Source: Bacteroidota bacterium (GTDB lineage: Bacteria > Bacteroidota > Bacteroidia > Bacteroidales > Prolixibacteraceae). From it: a DNA stretch of 13,644 nucleotides. A program made the translations under genes and the position numbers. How positions within the stretch are numbered: the first letter of the stretch is position 1; each line of letters opens with the position of its first letter. Shown here piece after piece: positions 1-6,813 of this stretch. The notes under the pieces were generated by a model that was not told where the DNA came from, made no database searches, and saw nothing but the letters and a program-made list of their open reading frames with translations. Where the stretch lies: assembly GCA_030695265.1 (NCBI GenBank), contig JAUYTA010000076.1, positions 1 to 13,644 on the forward strand. The letters run 5' to 3'.

Positions 1-1
1 C

Positions 2-796
2 ACTTATAATCAGATCAGCGAGCTGATGCCCGATTATGGGCAGGTTGATATCTTGTGGCTCGATGGCGGCTGGGTTCGTCCACGCGAAACGGTTAACGAA
101 GAAGTCCTGTCGTGGGGAGCGCCAATTCCTGATTGGGATCAGCAGGTTGACATGCCAAAGATTGCTACCATGGCGCGAGAAGCACAACCGGGATTGCTCA
201 TCGTTGACCGCACTGTGCATGGTTTGTACGAAAATTACCAAACGCCCGAACGCAGTATTCCGGCTGAACAATTGCCTTTTCCGTGGGAAAGTTGCATTAC
301 CCTGGGAAATAACTGGGGATTTGTCCCGAATGAACACTATAAAACTTCGACAAAAGTGATTCACGATTTGGTTGAAATTGTTGCCAAAGGCGGAAGTTTA
401 CTGTTGGGCATTGGCCCAAAACCCGATGGCACCCTCGATCCGGAAGCTGTGAGCCTGATGAAACAAATTGGCGGATGGCTTGATGAAAATGGCAAAGCAA
501 TTTACAATACGCGAATCACACCTGTTTATAACGACGGAGAAGTATTCTTCACTGCCGGTAAAAACGGGAATATATATGCAATTTCCCGTATCAATGAGAA
601 TTCAGCGGTTCCATCAATTATAAAATGGAAAGGAAATTTGCCAAAAAAAGGAACAAATATGATTTTACTTTCAGCCAATCAGAAAGTGAAATGGAAAATT
701 GAAAACGATGAAGTGGTCGTTTCAATTCCAAAATCATTCCGTTCAAAACATACAAAATACCCGGCGATCAGTTTCGAATTTACGCCGGAGAAATAA
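2..796 (+). CDS. GH29 alpha-L-fucosidase, 5'-truncated by window edge
   Basis: This is the C-terminal part of a family GH29 alpha-L-fucosidase, a retaining enzyme that removes terminal alpha-L-fucose. The frame is open from base 2, so the gene begins outside the window; the ATG at 26 is internal. The segment VDILWLDGGW carries the expected nucleophile Asp (codon at 62-64). The downstream WESCITLGNNWGF and the GGSLLLGIGPKPDG loop are typical of the end of the GH29 barrel. The last ~90 residues form the usual C-terminal beta-rich domain. The signal peptide would be in the missing part. It is the first visible gene of a same-strand run of secreted glycan enzymes, 48 bases ahead of the CBM9-like gene. 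In an N-glycan setting it would remove core or antennary fucose, which is inference; the GH29 subfamily cannot be settled from this fragment. Confidence 0.93.
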   Translation, partial: TYNQISELMPDYGQVDILWLDGGWVRPRETVNEEVLSWGAPIPDWDQQVDMPKIATMAREAQPGLLIVDRTVHGLYENYQTPERSIPAEQLPFPWESCITLGNNWGFVPNEHYKTSTKVIHDLVEIVAKGGSLLLGIGPKPDGTLDPEAVSLMKQIGGWLDENGKAIYNTRITPVYNDGEVFFTAGKNGNIYAISRINENSAVPSIIKWKGNLPKKGTNMILLSANQKVKWKIENDEVVVSIPKSFRSKHTKYPAISFEFTPEK

Positions 797-799
797 GAT

Positions 800-807
800 T
801 AATTTTG
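800..807 (+). promoter_or_regulatory. possible Bacteroidota -7 box (TAnnTTTG) before the CBM9-like gene
   Basis: TAATTTTG fits the Bacteroidota sigma-70 -7 consensus TAnnTTTG and lies about 37 bases before the ATG at 845, in the 48-base gap after the GH29 stop. No convincing -33 TTTG box is visible; the nearest candidate is the imperfect TTTCG at 772-776. It could be an internal promoter or chance in A/T-rich DNA. Confidence 0.25.
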
Positions 808-844
808 GAACCAACTCAATTCATCTGAAAACTAAACGATTGGT

Positions 845-1951
845 ATGAAGAGGATAATGTCGGTTTTTTTGACTTGCAGCACACTGTTTCTGTCGCAAAT
901 CCTATTTGCACAAACCAATTGGGAAGGCTATGAGCACCTGTTTGCTCCGGTCCAAACTCACGTTGTTTATCAAACAAAGTTGCCGGTATTGCTCGATGGA
1001 AAAGCAGATGAACCGGATTGGCAACAAGCTGAATGGACGGCTGATTTTGCAGATATTGAAGGTGACAAAAAGCCAAAACCATTGTTTCGTACGCGAATGA
1101 AAATGTTGTGGGACGAATCCAATCTCTACTTATTTGCCGAATTGGAAGATCCCAACATTTGGGCCTACTACGATACACATGATCAGATTGTTTATCATGA
1201 AAATGATATTGAAGTTTTTATCGATCCTGACGGCGATACGCATAATTATTACGAATATGAAGTGAATGCCCGGAATACCTTGTTCGATTTGTTCATGCCT
1301 CTGCCTTACCGGAATGGCGGTATCGCAATTGTAAGCTGGAATTCTGAAGGTTTTCAGTGTGCTGTTTCGGTTGATGGAACGCTGAATGATCCAACTGATA
1401 AAGACAAAAAGTGGTCGGTGGAAATGAAAATTCCTTTTGCGGATTTGCGCGCGGGTGAACATGTTCAGGTTCCGTTTGATGGTCAAATCTGGAAAATCAA
1501 CTTCTCCCGAGTTCAATGGCGCACCGAAGTTGTCAACGGGAAATATCAGAAAATGAAAGACCCCTCCACCGGACGACCCTGGCCTGAATACAATTGGGTT
1601 TGGAGTCCGACCGGCCTGATTAATATGCATTATCCTGAACGCTGGGGAATGATTCAGTTTTCGAAAGCGAAAGTGGGAAGTGAACTTGTTGATTTTGAAA
1701 TGCCTGCGGATGAGAAGATTGCTAAATATTTGTGGCTTGTTTATTACAAACAGCAGAATTTCAGGGAAAAGAATAAACGGTATGCCACCAATTTGGAAGA
1801 ACTTAAAATAGTGCGGAATCCTGAATTTTCAGATGCTCTTAAGATCAACCTTATTGCCACAAAACTTCAGTTTACTGTGCAAATTGAGGCAAAAGATGGC
1901 GCGGTTCTTTCTTTGAATGAAACAGGATTATTTCGTAGAATTCAAAAATAG
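845..1951 (+). CDS. secreted carbohydrate-binding family 9-like protein
   Basis: A 368-residue exported protein of the CBM9-like (cellulose/xylan-binding family 9 fold) group common in Bacteroidota polysaccharide loci. Residues 1-23 form a Sec signal peptide (MKRIMSVFLTC, hydrophobic core, cleavage likely after FAQ). Residues ~40-275 show the family pattern: a PVLLDGKADEPDWQQA opening, a MKMLWDESNLYLFAELEDP strand pair, ENDIEVFIDPDGD, KWSVEMKIPFADL, and a closing YPERWGMIQF. A ~90-residue tail follows, containing YYKQQNFREKNKRYATNLEEL, which resembles the alpha-helical spine/loop seen in pilin-like proteins; its role is unknown. No catalytic residues are recognised, so a binding or surface-presentation role is the safest call. 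It lies 48 bases after GH29 and only 6 bases before the GHL10-like gene, implying co-translation. Ligand unknown. Confidence 0.88.
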   Translation: MKRIMSVFLTCSTLFLSQILFAQTNWEGYEHLFAPVQTHVVYQTKLPVLLDGKADEPDWQQAEWTADFADIEGDKKPKPLFRTRMKMLWDESNLYLFAELEDPNIWAYYDTHDQIVYHENDIEVFIDPDGDTHNYYEYEVNARNTLFDLFMPLPYRNGGIAIVSWNSEGFQCAVSVDGTLNDPTDKDKKWSVEMKIPFADLRAGEHVQVPFDGQIWKINFSRVQWRTEVVNGKYQKMKDPSTGRPWPEYNWVWSPTGLINMHYPERWGMIQFSKAKVGSELVDFEMPADEKIAKYLWLVYYKQQNFREKNKRYATNLEELKIVRNPEFSDALKINLIATKLQFTVQIEAKDGAVLSLNETGLFRRIQK

Positions 1952-1957
1952 GAACAA

Positions 1958-3046
1958 ATGAAGAAAAGAGATTTTATCAAATCATCATTGTTGGCGGGGA
2001 TTGGAATGGCCGGTTTTCAGAATTCATTCGGAACTGAGAAAAATGATCTGCCAAAATCTACCGACTTGAAACATTGGGTGTGGGAAAATCCAAATTTGGA
2101 GGATGATGATAAATCTTTGAAAGAGAAATACGAACGCTTCTATCAGGCTGGAATTCGTGGAATGTTCTTTGAAAACGATAGTGAAAAACATTTTCGCATT
2201 GCCAAAAAGGCCGGGTTGGAAGCGCACCGATGGATGTGGACGATGAACCGGGGTGAGCAGGAATTGCTTGAAAATCATCCGGAATGGTATGCCGTGAGCC
2301 GAAATGGTGATTCGTGCGCCACAAAACCTCCTTACGTGAATTATTATCGCTGGCTTTGTCCTTCAAAACCTGAAGTGCTGGCATATCTGGAAAATCAGGT
2401 TCAGCGAATTCTGGAAAAGAATTATGTAGATGGTATTCACCTCGACTATATCCGTTATTGCGATGTTATTTTGCCTGTAAACCTTTGGCCGAACTATAAC
2501 ATTGTGCAGCAGAAAGAATTGCCTGAATATGACTTTTGTTATTGCGAAACCTGTCGTTCAAACTACAAGGAAATGCATGGTGTCGACCCGCTTGAAATTG
2601 AGTATCCCGATCAGAGTTTATCGTGGCGGCAATACCGTTACGACCGCATTACAAAGGTGGTGAATCAGTTGGCAAAGGTCGCGCGCAAAAACAGTAAACT
2701 TATTACTGCGGCTGTTTTTCCAACTCCCGAAGTTGCCCGTCGGATTGTTCGTCAGGATTGGACAAAATGGGATCTGGACGGAATCTGTCCAATGATTTAT
2801 CATGGTTTTTACAGGGAACAAGCAAAATGGATTGGCACCGCGGTTGCTGAAGGAATTCACTTTTTGTGCGGAAGATTCCCGATCTATGCCGGAATTTATC
2901 TTCCTGATTTTAAGTCGGAAGATGAACTGGAAATTGGGATAAAAGCAGCTTTGCAAAACGGAGCTTCCGGCATTTCAATTTTCGGAAATGTGGATGAAAA
3001 AACCTTATCTGTATTGCAAAAAGCATCAAATTCCGTTTCAAAATAA
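1958..3046 (+). CDS. Tat-type GHL10-like putative glycoside hydrolase, specificity unknown
   Basis: A 362-residue exported protein with a predicted TIM-barrel fold related to the glycosyl-hydrolase-like GHL10 group. The N-terminus MKKRDFIKSSLLAGIGMAGF is a Tat-like leader with KR in place of RR. Typical segments follow: QAGIRGMFFEN and LEAHRWMWTMNRG early in the barrel, then VDGIHLDYIRY (residues ~157-167) with D158 and D163 as candidate catalytic acids. Next is a cysteine motif DFCYCETCRSNY that may bind a metal or form a disulfide, then RQDWTKWDLDGICPMIYHGF near the end of the barrel. The family has no secure general activity, so the substrate is not assigned. It starts 6 bases after the CBM9-like gene, and its position among fucosidase, xylosidase and mannosidases suggests action on the same glycan. 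A non-catalytic barrel is an alternative. Confidence 0.8.
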   Translation: MKKRDFIKSSLLAGIGMAGFQNSFGTEKNDLPKSTDLKHWVWENPNLEDDDKSLKEKYERFYQAGIRGMFFENDSEKHFRIAKKAGLEAHRWMWTMNRGEQELLENHPEWYAVSRNGDSCATKPPYVNYYRWLCPSKPEVLAYLENQVQRILEKNYVDGIHLDYIRYCDVILPVNLWPNYNIVQQKELPEYDFCYCETCRSNYKEMHGVDPLEIEYPDQSLSWRQYRYDRITKVVNQLAKVARKNSKLITAAVFPTPEVARRIVRQDWTKWDLDGICPMIYHGFYREQAKWIGTAVAEGIHFLCGRFPIYAGIYLPDFKSEDELEIGIKAALQNGASGISIFGNVDEKTLSVLQKASNSVSK

Positions 3047-3081
3047 CTCACATGTAAATGCAACCCAATATGCTAATCATC

Positions 3082-3099
3082 TGCGATTTACAAATCGCA
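3082..3099. repeat. 8-bp inverted repeat (TGCGATTT-AC-AAATCGCA) in the GHL10-GH3 gap
   Basis: Perfect 8-base arms around a 2-base centre within the 88-base gap. The 2-base centre makes it unlikely as an RNA hairpin terminator. It is better viewed as a dyad that a dimeric DNA-binding protein could recognise, or as part of a small intergenic repeat. No protein partner can be named. Confidence 0.5.
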
Positions 3100-3129
3100 A
3101 ATAGTAAATTCTTTAATAGTAAATTCTTT
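3100..3129 (+). repeat. tandem 15-bp direct repeat just upstream of the GH3 start
   Basis: The unit AATAGTAAATTCTTT occurs twice in perfect head-to-tail copies, followed by a partial third AAT, ending 5 bases before the GH3 ATG at 3135. It falls where the ribosome-binding region should be, and no Shine-Dalgarno site is visible. It looks like a slippage duplication and could alter spacing of promoter or translation signals. Confidence 0.85.
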
Positions 3130-3134
3130 AATTT

Positions 3135-5300
3135 ATGCTTCAAAAAATAGTCGTACGATTGATCTTTTCGCTGATCGCAATTTTGGCTTGTTTCAACGTT
3201 CTGTTAGCTCAGTCAATCAATTTTCGTAATACGGAATTAACATTGGATCAGCGTGTTGATGCATTGGCCGGTGAATTAACCACCGCGGAGAAAATCTCCT
3301 TGTTGGGATATAATAATCAGGGGGTTTCGCGTTTGGGAATTCCGGTTTACAATTGGTGGAACGAAGCCTTACATGGAGTGGCCCGCGCCGGCGAAGCTAC
3401 TGTGTTTCCGCAGGCAATTGCCATGGCGGCAACTTTCAACGATCAGCTTATCCATCAAATTGCCGATGCGATTTCGACGGAAGCCAGGGCAAAATACAAC
3501 CTTGCGGTGGCAAAAAATCACCGGGTTCAATATTTGGGATTGACATTTTGGTCTCCCAATGTGAATATTTTTCGTGACCCGCGTTGGGGAAGAGGGCAGG
3601 AAACTTATGGCGAAGATCCATACCTGACTTCGCGAATGGGAGTTGCTTTTATCTCCGGAATTCAGGGCAACGATCCGAATTACATGAAAGCTTCTGCCTG
3701 TGCCAAACATTTTGCAGCTCACAGCGGCCCCGAATATAACCGGCATACTTTCAATGCGGTAGCCGATGAAAAGGATCTTCGCGAAACTTATCTGGTAGCT
3801 TTTAAATCAATGGTCGATGCCGGTGTGGAATCGGTGATGTGCGGTTATAATCGCTTGAACGGAGCGCCTTGTTGCACCGGCCAGAATTTGATTGGCGATG
3901 TTTTAAAAGGCGAATGGGGATTTAAAGGGCATGTGGTAACCGACTGCTGGGCGCTTGAAGATATTTGGCTGCGCCACAAAGTGATGCCCAATTCGGTGGT
4001 GGTGGCCGCCGAAGCTTTGAAAGCCGGAATTAATCTGGATTGTTCGAATCTTTTGCAAGATGATCTGATGAAAGCGCTGGATCAAAAACTAATTACTGAA
4101 AAGGATATCGACCAGGCCATTCGTCCCAATTTAAGGACGCAATTTAAGCTGGGTTTTTACGATCCTCAGGATAAAATTCCATATAGCCAGTTGGGCGCTG
4201 CCGACGTACATTCAAAAGAACATGTTGAATTGACCCGTAAAGCTGCTGCCGAAAGTATGGTTTTACTTAAAAATGATCAGAATATTCTGCCGCTTAATAA
4301 GGATAAATACAGTAGTATACTGGTTACAGGATCAAATTCAGGAAGTTTGGATGCGCTGCTGGGAAATTATCATGGAGTTTCGTCCGAGCTGGTAACTTTT
4401 GTTGAAGGAATCTCGAAAGCTGCAGGTCCGGCGGTGGCTGTGCAATATGATTTGGGCTGCAATGATACCGATACCATTCATTTTGGAGGCGTTTGGGCTT
4501 CGGGAATGAGCGACGCGACCATTGTTGTAATTGGCTTAACTCCCGTGATGGAAGGCGAAGAAGGCGATGCTTTCCTGGCAAAAAACGGAGGTGACAAAAT
4601 GGATTTGAATATTCCGGAAGCGCACGTGGCTTTTCTGAAAAAGTTAAGAAAATCGCACAAACGACCAATCATTACCGTGATTACCGGAGGAAGCGCCATT
4701 AATGTATCGCAAATTGAACCTTATTCTGATGCAGTAATTCTGGCCTGGTATCCGGGCGAACAAGGCGGAAATGCACTTGCCGATGTTTTATTTGGAAATT
4801 ATTCACCCTCCGGAAGATTGCCCGTCACGTTTTATAAATCACTCGATCAGCTTCCTGATTATGAGAGTTATAATATGGCGGGTCGCACCTACCGTTATTT
4901 TAATGGCGAAGTTCAATACCCATTTGGATTTGGGTTGAGCTACGTCGATTTCAATTACCGCTGGATTCAAAAACCTGGGATGAATTATACTTCCGGCGAT
5001 ACGATTCGTATTCAGATTGCGATTGAGAATGCCGGTAAAATGGATGCGGATGAAGTCGCCCAACTCTATATTGGATATCCCGGTTTCCCGCGAATGCCCA
5101 TCAAAGAGTTAAAGCAATTTTCGAAAGTGCGGGTTTTTTCCGGAAAAAGTACGGTGGTCAGTTTTTCAATAGCGGTTTCCGATTTGTTAAAATGGGACGA
5201 GTTGAACAATAACTGGAAGCTTTACAAAGGGGAATATACTGTTTTTGTTGGTGGTGATTCCTCAAATTCCAGACTAAGTGCATCATTTAAAATAAAATAA
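3135..5300 (+). CDS. GH3 glycoside hydrolase, beta-xylosidase type
   Basis: A 721-residue secreted family GH3 enzyme, retaining and releasing non-reducing-end beta-linked sugars. A Sec signal peptide occupies residues 1-26 (hydrophobic IFSLIAILACFNVLLAQ). The N-terminal barrel carries YNWWNEALHGVARAG, FWSPNVNIFRDPRWGRGQET, CAKHFAAHSGPE and VVTDCWALEDIW. D270 in VTDC is the expected nucleophile. The alpha/beta-sandwich domain holds LTPVMEGEEGDAF, where one of E473-E476 should be the acid/base. AGRTYRYFNGEVQYPFGFGLSY closes that domain, and a fibronectin-III-like domain ends the protein. The WWNEALHGV and TDCW motifs are those of xylosidase/arabinosidase members rather than NagZ-type hexosaminidases, which carry KHFPGHG. 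In this locus removal of beta-1,2-xylose from an N-glycan is plausible but unproven. It is 88 bases from the previous gene and 7 before GH125. Confidence 0.93.
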   Translation: MLQKIVVRLIFSLIAILACFNVLLAQSINFRNTELTLDQRVDALAGELTTAEKISLLGYNNQGVSRLGIPVYNWWNEALHGVARAGEATVFPQAIAMAATFNDQLIHQIADAISTEARAKYNLAVAKNHRVQYLGLTFWSPNVNIFRDPRWGRGQETYGEDPYLTSRMGVAFISGIQGNDPNYMKASACAKHFAAHSGPEYNRHTFNAVADEKDLRETYLVAFKSMVDAGVESVMCGYNRLNGAPCCTGQNLIGDVLKGEWGFKGHVVTDCWALEDIWLRHKVMPNSVVVAAEALKAGINLDCSNLLQDDLMKALDQKLITEKDIDQAIRPNLRTQFKLGFYDPQDKIPYSQLGAADVHSKEHVELTRKAAAESMVLLKNDQNILPLNKDKYSSILVTGSNSGSLDALLGNYHGVSSELVTFVEGISKAAGPAVAVQYDLGCNDTDTIHFGGVWASGMSDATIVVIGLTPVMEGEEGDAFLAKNGGDKMDLNIPEAHVAFLKKLRKSHKRPIITVITGGSAINVSQIEPYSDAVILAWYPGEQGGNALADVLFGNYSPSGRLPVTFYKSLDQLPDYESYNMAGRTYRYFNGEVQYPFGFGLSYVDFNYRWIQKPGMNYTSGDTIRIQIAIENAGKMDADEVAQLYIGYPGFPRMPIKELKQFSKVRVFSGKSTVVSFSIAVSDLLKWDELNNNWKLYKGEYTVFVGGDSSNSRLSASFKIK

Positions 5301-5307
5301 TCCAATC

Positions 5308-6732
5308 ATGGAACGCAGAAATTTTATCAAATACAATTCATTGGCAGTAGCTGGTGTTCTTTCAAGTTCAGTATTTAACGGTGCCTTTGCTGCCACGACT
5401 TTTGTGAGCAAACGGCCACCAGTTGGAAAACGAAATTTCTCCAGTAAAGCGGTTGAGGAAACTATTCTGATGGTAAAAAAAGCCATTTCCAATCCTGAAT
5501 TGGCCTGGATGTTCGAAAACTGTTTTCCAAACACATTGGATACAACAGTCGATTTTTCAACAGCCAGCGGAAAACCGGATACTTTTGTCATCACCGGCGA
5601 CATTCATGCCATGTGGCTAAGGGATTCTACCGCGCAAGTCTGGCCGTACCTGAGTTTGGTAAAAGACGATGAACAGCTTGATCGGTTGTTCCAGGGCGTT
5701 TTACATCGTCAGGCCAAATGTATCCTGATTGACCCGTATGCCAACGCATTCAACAAAGAAGCTACCGGCAGTGAATGGGAATCGGACGATACAGATATGA
5801 AACCGGAATTGCATGAGCGCAAGTGGGAAATTGATTCGTTGTGTTACCCGGTTCGTTTGTTGTACAATTACTGGAAAACTACCGGAAATACCGCCTGTTT
5901 TACTGAAGAATGGCATTCCGTTTTCCGTTCCATACTCACCACCTTTAAGAAACAACAACGCAAACTGGATAAGGGCGATTATCATTTTACACGCGTCACA
6001 CATAAACCTACAGATACGCTTTGTTGCCGTGGTTTCGGAAATCCGGTGAATCCGGTTGGACTGATCGTTTCAGCGTTCCGGCCTTCCGATGATGCCACGA
6101 TTTATCCATTTCTTATCCCTTCGAATTATTTCGCGGTCACTTCACTGAACCAGATCGCCGAGATGGCTGAAGACCGGTACAAGGATCAAAAGCTTGCAGA
6201 TGAAGCACGGCAATTGGCCGGAGAAGTAGCTGCAGCCATCGAAAAGTATGCGATTGCCGAACGCGAAGATTTTGGGAAAGTAATTGCTTTTGAGGTGGAT
6301 GGATTTGGGAACCGTTTATTCATGGACGATGCCAATATCCCAAGTTTGCTGGCTCTTCCTTATCTGGGCGCGATGGAATTAACCAATCCGCTATACCAAA
6401 ACACACGGAATCTGGTTTTAAGCGAGGCCAATCCATGGTTTTTTAAAGGCAAAGCTGGCGAAGGAATTGGCGGTCCGCACGTAGGTGCCGACATGATCTG
6501 GCCAATGAGCATTACCATGCGGGCGATGACATCAACCGATGATGAAGAAATTATCAGCAGCATCCGCACTTTACTAAAAACCCATGCCGGAACTGGTTTT
6601 ATGCACGAAACATTTCATAAAGACAACCCTGAAAACTTCAGTCGTTCCTGGTTTGCCTGGGCCAATACATTGTTTGGCGAGTTAATCCTGAAATTGTATC
6701 ATAGCAGGCCCGAATTGCTGAAAAAGATATAG
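5308..6732 (+). CDS. GH125 exo-alpha-1,6-mannosidase, Tat-exported
   Basis: A 474-residue family GH125 protein. Characterised members are inverting, metal-independent exo-alpha-1,6-mannosidases acting on the alpha-1,6-mannose of N-glycans. The start MERRNFIKYNSL followed by a short hydrophobic run is a Tat leader with a true RR pair. Diagnostic segments of the (alpha/alpha)6 barrel are ITGDIHAMWLRDSTAQVWPYL, AFRPSDDATIYPFLIPSN, FMDDANIPSLLALPYLG, GPHVGADMIWPMSI and GFMHETFHKDNPENFSRSWFAWAN. By analogy with the Clostridium perfringens enzyme, the acid is D261 or D262 and the base E434. Length and all motifs are complete. It begins 7 bases after the GH3 stop, a typical operon spacing, and is followed by a palindromic repeat. 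Of all the genes here, this one points most strongly to N-glycan or related mannoside turnover. Confidence 0.95.
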   Translation: MERRNFIKYNSLAVAGVLSSSVFNGAFAATTFVSKRPPVGKRNFSSKAVEETILMVKKAISNPELAWMFENCFPNTLDTTVDFSTASGKPDTFVITGDIHAMWLRDSTAQVWPYLSLVKDDEQLDRLFQGVLHRQAKCILIDPYANAFNKEATGSEWESDDTDMKPELHERKWEIDSLCYPVRLLYNYWKTTGNTACFTEEWHSVFRSILTTFKKQQRKLDKGDYHFTRVTHKPTDTLCCRGFGNPVNPVGLIVSAFRPSDDATIYPFLIPSNYFAVTSLNQIAEMAEDRYKDQKLADEARQLAGEVAAAIEKYAIAEREDFGKVIAFEVDGFGNRLFMDDANIPSLLALPYLGAMELTNPLYQNTRNLVLSEANPWFFKGKAGEGIGGPHVGADMIWPMSITMRAMTSTDDEEIISSIRTLLKTHAGTGFMHETFHKDNPENFSRSWFAWANTLFGELILKLYHSRPELLKKI

Positions 6733-6742
6733 ACTTTTGCGG

Positions 6743-6775
6743 AGTGAGCGGGTGACTCCGAGTCACCCGCTCACT
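6743..6775. repeat. REP-like palindrome A: perfect 15-bp stem, 3-nt loop
   Basis: Arms 6743-6757 and 6761-6775 are exactly complementary around loop CCG. The inner core GCGGGTGACT is nearly the same as in the palindrome at 9486-9526, so both belong to one repeat family. It starts 10 bases after the GH125 stop and ends 38 bases before the GH2 ATG. No T-run follows on either side, so it is not a classical intrinsic terminator. It may stabilise the upstream mRNA 3' end or be the substrate of a REP-associated transposase encoded elsewhere. Confidence 0.85.
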
Positions 6776-6813
6776 AACCTATCATATTGCAAACTATTCA
6801 GAATCAAATAAAA

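Noticed and set aside
1130..1630. Long antisense open frames within the glycan genes and within zwf/pgl
   Set aside because: They lie opposite strongly supported genes, have no recognisable domains or leaders, and show odd composition typical of shadow frames.
3135..5300. NagZ-type beta-N-acetylglucosaminidase
   Set aside because: It lacks the KHFPGHG loop, has the TDCW and NEALHGV motifs of xylosidase-type GH3, and has the three-domain layout with a fibronectin-III-like end.
6743..6775. Rho-independent terminator after GH125
   Set aside because: The stem is strong but no T-run follows on either strand, and the sequence matches a repeat family; termination there is not supported by sequence alone.
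6787..6813. TTG at 6787 as GH2 start
   Set aside because: It adds nine polar residues ahead of a complete signal peptide that begins at ATG 6814.
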